From assembly GCF_016920785.2 (NCBI RefSeq), contig NW_024609836.1:10446018-10510017 (forward strand): a DNA stretch of 64,000 nt, written 5' to 3'. Numbering within the stretch: the first letter of the stretch is position 1; every line of letters begins with the position of its first letter. Shown one piece after another: positions 56,651 to 64,000 of this stretch. This DNA is from Ixodes scapularis (taxonomy: Eukaryota; Arthropoda; Arachnida; Ixodida; Ixodidae). The notes beneath the pieces are model-generated. The model saw only the letters and a program-made list of their open reading frames with translations, made no database searches and was not told the DNA's origin. A program made the position numbers and the translations under genes.

Positions 56651-58960
56651 GCCCCGCAGCTTAGAGCGCATGGAGTGGAAAGCTCGCGCGGCAGAACAAG
56701 ACTTGTGCCTATCTCAAATACTCTACTCAAGATACTGTATTTAAAATACTCTTTGAAGTATTTGGTATCTTACAAATATTTTTAATCTAGTGTATTTGAT
56801 ACTCCATCTTAATTACATTTCTGAGTACCTTGTGCTCATTATCTCAAATACATTTTTGTCATTCCTCCATTTTCCGACTTTTTCGGTATGAAGTGGTGTG
56901 GGCATGGCACGAGTAAACGTGAACAATCTTTCGAGCAACCAAATCCTGTTGCTAGCTCCAATTTGCTACGGCGACATTGATTGAGCTCGTGAACATCGCT
57001 TTTTTTCCAGTTGTGATTCATATTTCAGCCCCAAGTTCGTACAATGAAGGTTTTCCCCTCGCCTTCCCAAAGGCGCCCTTTTGTTTCCTAGAGTTTCCCC
57101 CAAAAAATCCTCAAACAAAAGGGGTGGTTTTACGGAAGTAAAGATTACCATCATTAGGCGCGACGCACACCCGGAAATGAGCTACGACAACAATGAAGAC
57201 TTTAGTGTCAAGAAAATAATAAATAAAAAAAAAAGTGATAGGTGTATATTTCACCCTGCTACGACAAATCGTCAAAGTTTTTTGTTTTTTATTTTCTTTT
57301 TTGTTGTAAGTCCGTCACTTAATGCTGTCGCGAACATTGTCTGTGAGCGAGCATTGATAGGCAGGGAACAAGACAGGAAACGAACTACGAGCTGGATGAC
57401 CTCTCTAAATGCCAACAAAGCGTCCCCAAACGTTCAGTGCCTTTCTGAACAACACCTACTTGAAGAATGTGCGACAACTCCCGTTGTTATTATGTGGGTT
57501 CTCTTTGTTATCTATTCACTCATTTCCGTATCCCAAGTTCGCTTATGATTATAGTTAAACGATCCGTCTAAGGTGCGCCGCAGGACGTGGTATACAGTGA
57601 TGTGGCTATTGGCGAGGAGCTCTGACACGTTTGTTGCCCCAACACCTCGGTGTTTACCCAACATAGAGCCTGTGCAGATGCCCACAGGCCTTGGGGGCAT
57701 GTTCATGTCATCCCCTTTAATAGAGCGCGGGGCAGGGTGTAATATAAAAATACTAACAATAAACGAAGAGACGCCGGATCTCTCCCGAAAGCAGTCGTCA
57801 GAGGATGCCAGCTTGACCCACCTGGGCTTTTGTGCTGAGCTGGGCACCTTGCATGCTGCATTGTTCATGCAGGCCGGAGTGGTAACAAAAGAGCCTCTCC
57901 TCTCCCTCACCGGAGAACACAAACTCCAGCCGAACGCTGACGCCGCGTTCGGTTATGTCAGCCGAGCGCTAAGGCATTGCATTCGTTGTCTTCATACGTG
58001 TCTCTATCTTGTTTTGGGTGCAAGTTCGCCCCATTAAACGTTGATTTTATTCAGTCATTCGCCACCTCATCATTTGTCATTCGTGACAATATCCTGCTCT
58101 TTATTGTTGGACTGCATAAAATAGCCCTACGTTACTTTTTTCCCCCCGTTTTGTGTTGTTGGGTGTTAATAAACCATTCGGGTAAGCCAGGTCTGCGCAA
58201 CCGTATAATTGTCGTTGTGTCTGACGTCGATAAAAATTACACAATGCGAAAGTATCTTCAAAGGTAGTTGAGTTATATTTTTAAGTATTTGTACTCTACT
58301 CAAGATACTTTACAGTAAAAGTAACTTGAGTAGTATTTTAAATACTTTACGAAGCAGGTGTTTAGTAACTTAAATACCTTTATCGAGTAGTTCACTCTAA
58401 AAAAAAAGGGGGTGTAGACGTCACACCCCTTGTCACATATACGACACCCCAAAACTTCAGTTGGATGTACAGCACACTGAAGTAATACCGACGCTACCAA
58501 ATTTCACAAGCGGCTTGATAGTCGAGTTGTAGAAGTCATTAAAATAGTTAATGTAAGTGTGACTGACTTCAAACAAAAAGTTATCGGGGTTTTCTAGGCT
58601 CAACTGCAAAACCTGTGTGTTGTTTTTCCTGTAGACTCTGATACGCACTTTAGCTGTTTAATATGTTATATCGCACCGTCATCAACCCTCCCGCAAAAGT
58701 TGGGGCCGTCTGTTCGACGTCAGCGCGCTGTGCATCCAACTGAAGTTTTGGGGTGTCGTATATGTGACAAGGGGTGTAACGCCTGCACCCCCTTTTTTTT
58801 AAGAGTGTTCGCCCAACACTGGGCAGAACACAGGATCCAAGGTTCAACCCCACCCATACCCGTTCCGATCTGATCAGCATCGAGCGGCGCGGTTGCGGTC
58901 ACCAGTGCGTGGTGCAAGCTGGTTGTTGTACTGCACTGGTTAAATTTCTCATCCACAGCT
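56650..58960. other. Segment splitting the minisatellite, origin unknown
   Basis: About 2.3 kb separates the two minisatellite parts. Near each side are A/T-rich blocks sharing CTCTACTCAAGATACT (56720 and 58289) and repeated AAATACT words. Opposed frames at 57573-58037 (plus) and 57512-57922 (minus) overlap and I recognise neither product. It may be a composite mobile element. Confidence 0.4.
58394..58806. mobile_element. 413-bp MITE with ~80-bp inverted repeats and GTTC flanks
   Basis: ACTCTAAAAAAAAAGGGGG opens the element and CCCCCTTTTTTTTAAGAGT closes it. The arms pair for about 80 bp, through CCCCTTGTCACATATACGAC and CAAAACTTCAGTTGGATG, with few mismatches. GTTC flanks both sides (58390-58393 and 58807-58810), a possible 4-bp duplication. 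No coding sequence inside. Superfamily not assigned. Confidence 0.8.
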
Positions 58961-58964
58961 GAAG

Positions 58965-59310
58965 CGCTCGTGGTCCTCTCTAGCGCTTATCTGGTCGTTT
59001 GGCGAATATAGAGTCTTATTAGGCTTAGTGGTCCCTCAGACACTAGTGGTTCCACCTGGCAAGTGTTTTGTTTTGCTAGCACTTATAGTTCCTTGGCGCT
59101 TACCTTGTCCTATCTGGTGAAAATATGGTTCTATCTGGTGGTCCTCTCTGGCGCTTATCTGGTGCTTTAGAGCAAATATTTGGTTCAATCTAGCACTATG
59201 TGGTCCCCTCGCGCACCTATCTGGCAAATGTTTTGTCCTCTCTAGTGCCGATGGAATTCTCTCTGGCGCTTATCTGGCCCCATCTCGCGAATATTTGGTC
59301 CCCTCTATGC
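58965..59310. repeat. Degenerate TATCTGG minisatellite, right part
   Basis: The same words as at 55640-56650 resume: CTCTAGCGCTTATCTGG, CTATCTGGTGAAAATATGG, CGCGAATATTTGGTCCC. Together the two parts suggest one array split by insertion. Confidence 0.75.
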
Positions 59311-62300
59311 CTTCTGCAGCTTTCTTTGTAGTTTATCTCATCTGCGCTTATTCTTTCCGTTTTCCAGTTCCCACGCGGCAATAACCCAACACCGGTTAGA
59401 TAGAAAGCTCTTGCACTGTTCTCTCGCCACAAAACTAAACGTAACAATGTGTCAAGAAGCCGCTTCCTATTGGCCGCGTCGACAAGGTCCAGCGAATATG
59501 ATAACGAGTGGGAGGGAGAAAACTAAACAACCACGCCACCCCGTAATTGGACCCTGTCTGAGGTCAAGGAGGAGTAAGCACGCCTTACCAGCCTCAAAGT
59601 GCATGGTACTGCTACACCTTATCTCACAAAATGTGTGCAGCGCTATCAAAGGCAGAGTGGTGGAAAGACTAGGCAGACTTCTTTCTATACTCGAGCACTT
59701 ACACAAAAACGGCGAAACGCGAAGCAGTGCCTTCGCACTCGTATCTTAAATTAAATGAGGCTGTAGCATCAGGATGAAACTAGTGGTATTTTCAAAGGGC
59801 TAATAAGTTTGCATTTCATATATGATAAGAACGCCTATGTAAGTTTATTGAGCATTCACCGTATTATAACGTCGAAGCCCATAAAGAAACAGTGATTTAT
59901 AACCGACATTTTACTGTTCAGTTAACACTTAACAGTAACCTCACTAGCAAAGAGGAATCAGTTAATTCGTCAAGATGTAGAGCTTCGACTAACGCAACGT
60001 TTTAGGTAAGTGAACTGTAGGATGTTAGAATGATAAAATCTAAACAAATAAATTGACATACTGAGTGTTTTTGTACAAAACTAATTTTCAAAACGGTCAT
60101 ACTGGAAAACGCTGGAGACGATGGAACACCCAAAAAGGGGACAAACACAACGCCGTCTTTTGAACGCTATTGTGTTTGTCCCCTTTTTTGCGTGTCTCGT
60201 CAACGGAAATTTTCTTATGATTATTCACCATCTCACCCGCGCAATCACCCTTATTTAAGTTTTCACAAAGACCGTTCTTTTCTGTTAGAACAAATACTAT
60301 TGTAACCAAGTTTAATAAAAAAAAAAAAGCCGCCATGCGCTAAATAAAAGCGCACCGACAAATAAAAATATCATTATTTTTGTTTTATTTTCCGATACAA
60401 TTAGAAACTATGCCTGGACCTTCCCCTCGAAATTCGAAGCTTAAAAACTTAGTATTTGTGAAGTAAAAAAAAAAAATACAAAAACCGAATTTGAAGTTCC
60501 TGTGCGATCTGCACCAGTGCAGTGACGTCAAAAATTGAGTCGTTCTGTAATTGGAGTTTCTCTCTCGCCTCCGCCGAACGGTCGAAGGAAGTGTCGTGTT
60601 CGCGTGCCGCTTATCGCTGTGAGCAGACGTCGCTTAACTTTCGAGTTTGTGAAGTTCTTCTAGGGCCCTTTCAGCGATCTCAAATTTTTTTAAACAGTGC
60701 GAGGTCGAAGAGAACGCACAGTGGACTTTTGTGAGCGATGTGAGGGGCCATATCGCGTGGGTGCGGCGTGAAAGGCTGCCCCGGCGCAGTCACATCCGAA
60801 ACTACGACACACAGACACCAAACCCGGTTGTTTTCACCTTTGGACGATTTCCTTTTCGAAGTCTGAAAGGTAATCGGGGACCGAAAAGAGAACTTCGTCC
60901 GGTTCCCCGATCATACTCAGTCCTACATGTGCCGTCCGCCGCCATACTTTCAGAGGGAGTATAAGAAGCCATGAGGCGACATCTTTTCCGGACTCCGATT
61001 TTCGATATTTCGAAAGAAGGTGCATAGTGCGTTCGCAATTGCTTCAAAGACACGTTTTTCGAATGCCGCCAGTAAATATTATAGAATTGTCGCTTACTAA
61101 GCTTCTAAGCTTCATAATCAGTTACGTCACAATTAAAAAGCAACAAAAAAGCGCCAAAAAAAAAAAAGCGCGCGCGTAAGATTTTTTTTTTTTTTTTTTG
61201 CGTTGTGGTATTTTTGTGCGTAACTATCAGGACAACTTGCATCGTTTTAGACAATAAAGATAAATACGACCTTTCGGGTGCCAGTGTCCCTTCAAAAAAG
61301 TGGCGTTAATTGCACCTGAATAGGTAACACGTGAAGTTTTTTTTTTATTAGATATAAAACATCCTTCAGTGAGTTGACGCTAATGACAATGTATTTGCAT
61401 CAAATTAATATGAAAACAATCTTTTAAGGACGGTTTTACAGAAATGTGTTGTCATTAATCGCTTGAAACGCCACATGAAAGGCCTGAGCAAAACCAAATC
61501 TTTGGATACGAGATAACCGAATGCTTGAAGCGATTTAGACTCCAAGCGCAAGGCTGTTGGTAAACTGAAATCTTTCTACCCGTACTGCGAACAGTGCACC
61601 CGCGCGTCTAAAAACACGTATTTTCATGCTCTGCAGACAGACCGAAATTATTTCACACTGCTACCGGTTTTGATATGGAGCGAGCGCTGCCAACTACAGA
61701 AACCGTAGGTCACACTCAAGTTAGTCTTAAACTTGTACGGCTATCGAGACTCTAATGTTCGCTAATTTTCATGGGTTCAAAGATTCACAAATGGACACCA
61801 AAATATTTGACGCATCAATTGACTTTTTGAAACATGTGTTGAAGCTTCTAACTTTATTTTCACATTTTAGTGCACAGTGTTCTTCAACACCGGCATACAG
61901 AGCACTACATGAAAACGCATAAAGCGGGATTCCTCCTTTTTATATATGATGTTTGATTAGCAAAATATGAACATATCACAAAGTAAGCTCTACACTCGTG
62001 TAGACGAAACACAGAGGTAGTAGAAGCTGATGAAAATAAATATGGACAGAGCCTTCTGCCCCACTAAGATTTACATCAATTTGTTTTGAAGTTAAATGCT
62101 TAAAGCCATTTATTTACAGAGGTTGCGAAGATCGCTTGGGGGTCTTCATTTGTGCATAACAGTGTTTCGACTGGGCCAAAGCAAAAAAAAAAAAATATAT
62201 ATTAATTTACTTATGCCCAACTTAAGCATACCTTTTGAAGTGCGCCTTCAGAGCTGGGGCGTAGCTTGGCAGCCGGCCGATATGTACTTGTAGCGAAAGG

Positions 62301-64000
62301 TATTTTATCGAAGCTTACTATTCGGAGCAATCTATATCCAACGAACCGCAAAAACATATCAATCGAGCACATCTCCTACGTGTTTCTTTGCTTGTCGATA
62401 GACGCAAGGCAAAGAGTGTTTTTATACGTGTAGCCTTTCATTATGACGCTAGTACTCCAGCGGTTTGGGCAGTGCCAGATGTCTGATCGAGCCAAAAAAA
62501 GAATTCGTTGCCTCATGGCGTATCTGGCTGATTTTCTAGAAAGCCTAAATCTTTAGTCATGCCGCTCATGTATCGTACAAAACCACGATGTTTGCAGCAG
62601 ACATGATGACAGATGATTGGCCGATGCTCCTCAGGCATGTCGACGCATGATTGCTTCGTGCATGTTGCGAACATGTCTTCAGACAGTTTTTATATAAGCA
62701 AAATGTCAGGACAATCGCAAAAGAACGAAACATGTCTCAGACAGTGTTTCTAGACAGCTGTATGAGACATGGCAGGACGAAAATCGAGAGCATTTCTGGG
62801 ATTTCTCAGGGACTCATGGAAGCTCCGGTTGCCCAGGTGTTCGATCGCTTACTCGCACTATAACGTGGAGTCGCATCCGTTGAACTATCTCGGTCACCAC
62901 TCAGTGTGGAAAGCCACAATATCCTTCTGCAAGAGAAACTAATACCTCCCAACTTTCGAACAGATTAAAGCGTCTCCCTGTCATAAACACTCGTAAAAAC
63001 ATCGGCCGGTTAACTTGCAAAACAGATATTTTTTTTTTTTAATTGTTATCATAAGTAAAATATGCTTGCAAACGACGTCTACCTGCTCGGAAAAGCTGGA
63101 AAACTGCGTAAAGTCGAAAATTTCGGACCATCTGGAAAAGTCGGCGAATTACCAGAAGATTGGATGAAGTCAGACAAGATAATACTAATAATAATATAAT
63201 ATACTTTATTTTCTAGTAGTGTCCAAAAACGATGGCCGATGCGGGTGGCGCAATGGCATGCAATGAAGCCGGAGGGTTGTGACGTGCAGTGTCATGGATG
63301 GCCTTCGCACTGAATAACAGTTGCTCGAGATCACCATAGCTACTAAAAACTTCAGAAATATAGGGCGTTGTTTGTTTGCGTTTGGGCTTGGAGGACCTTG
63401 GGCCTTCGTATGGGGGAATACTGCAATCTGATCGTCCTCGGAGCGAGATGCAAACCACGCTCCGCGCTTCTCAGCTTTTTCAGTGACTAGAGAGAGCGTA
63501 CGACATCACCCGATTCATCAGATTAAGGAGGAACAGCCAGAACAACCACTGAAACCTCCTACCCTGCAATTCCGTCTCTTGTAATGATCGGGGAATTTGA
63601 TCAAAATATTCGGGGCAGACCTGAAAACGTCCGGACACTTGAAAGGGGCGATTTGGTAAACACCCGGAAAGTGCGTCTAATTTTTTTTTTATGGAAACAA
63701 CTGTGTATGGGCGCCGCCATAACCGACCTTCAGCTTTTGTTTCCCCTTATTCCGCTCGCTTCACTTTTTTATTACAACAGCAGGACAAGTTATTGCGACT
63801 TCAGGTGCTATCGCGTACTCCCCAGCATAGGCCTTTCAGGAGGTTCGTTGTCAACGCCCGTTTCGTTGGCCCGGCGACTCCGTAAGACAAGAGAAGGTTG
63901 TCGGCAATGGCGGCTTATCTGGCACGTCTTTAATCAATGGCTTAAAGCGTCTGTAGTTCTCCCCGCCGCCGCAGCTCGGTAGTGTCGCTGTAACCTTACC
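59311..64000. other. Non-coding stretch, nothing identified
   Basis: Apart from a 20-bp-arm hairpin at 60131-60190 and A/T runs near 61155-61200, I see no gene. Frames such as 59411-59749 and 63584-63982 are open but unrecognised. A GC-richer patch at about 60500-60980 could be a promoter, without further support. Confidence 0.4.
60131..60190. repeat. Hairpin with 20-bp arms
   Basis: AAAAAGGGGACAAACACAA pairs with TTGTGTTTGTCCCCTTTTT around a loop of about 20 bases. Confidence 0.85.

Noticed and set aside
57512..58037. Opposed 136- and 154-codon frames
   Set aside because: They overlap on opposite strands, neither shows a recognisable domain, and both sit in a likely inserted segment.

Overview
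This is a repeat-dense eukaryotic window with almost no continuous host coding sequence. Penelope-like retroelements (PLEs) with GIY-YIG endonuclease, a Ty3/Gypsy element, CR1/Jockey-type LINE relics, many small inverted-repeat DNA transposons, long G/C homopolymers and one GT-AG exon all point to a large arthropod genome. A hard tick is my best guess. That is inference from repeat content; no single-copy marker fixes the species.

Layout. 1-2673: the 5' part of a Ty3/Gypsy retrotransposon on the minus strand, with an open gag-pol frame running off the left edge. Its 108-bp 5' LTR interrupts a PLE reverse transcriptase (2674-3380). 3493-5887: further PLE pieces, including two copies facing each other as a long inverted repeat. 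5.9-14 kb: non-coding, with a decayed LINE (9.39-10.47 kb), a ~185-bp tandem array (11.6-12.34 kb) and short GC-rich stretches. 14-16.1 kb: an hAT element with a perfect 8-bp target duplication, possibly nested in a larger inverted-repeat element. 18.84-21.98 kb: a 3.1-kb inverted-repeat structure, one arm carrying three 506-bp tandem units. 22.3-24.3 kb: possible decayed exons and a LINE scrap. 25.1-26.65 kb: a TATA-containing GC-rich promoter/5'UTR and a first coding exon with signal peptide and the start of a MAM-like domain, ending at a clean splice donor. This is the only convincing host gene piece; an ALK-type receptor is one candidate.

26.65-39 kb is probably intron or intergenic DNA with small inverted repeats and PLE-like ends. 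39.06-44.6 kb holds a head-to-tail array of three related PLE copies on the minus strand, one interrupted by a 561-bp hAT element with a perfect 8-bp duplication. 44.87-47.03 kb has small transposons and a Gypsy fragment. 47.26-48.14 kb is the strangest object: an 878-bp segment bounded by 16-bp inverted repeats, filled with a GTCGGC hexamer block, a GAGGGTTAC array and dense palindromes containing TGACGTCA (CRE) and CACGTG (E-box) sites. 50.9-51.75 kb is CpG-rich and promoter-like. 52.58-54.3 kb has two more small transposons. 55.64-59.31 kb is a degenerate TATCTGGC-type minisatellite broken by a mariner-like foldback element and a ~2.3-kb segment. The last 4.7 kb shows nothing I can identify.

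No tRNA, rRNA or CRISPR array was recognised. All family assignments come from reading motifs and termini by eye; no search was run.
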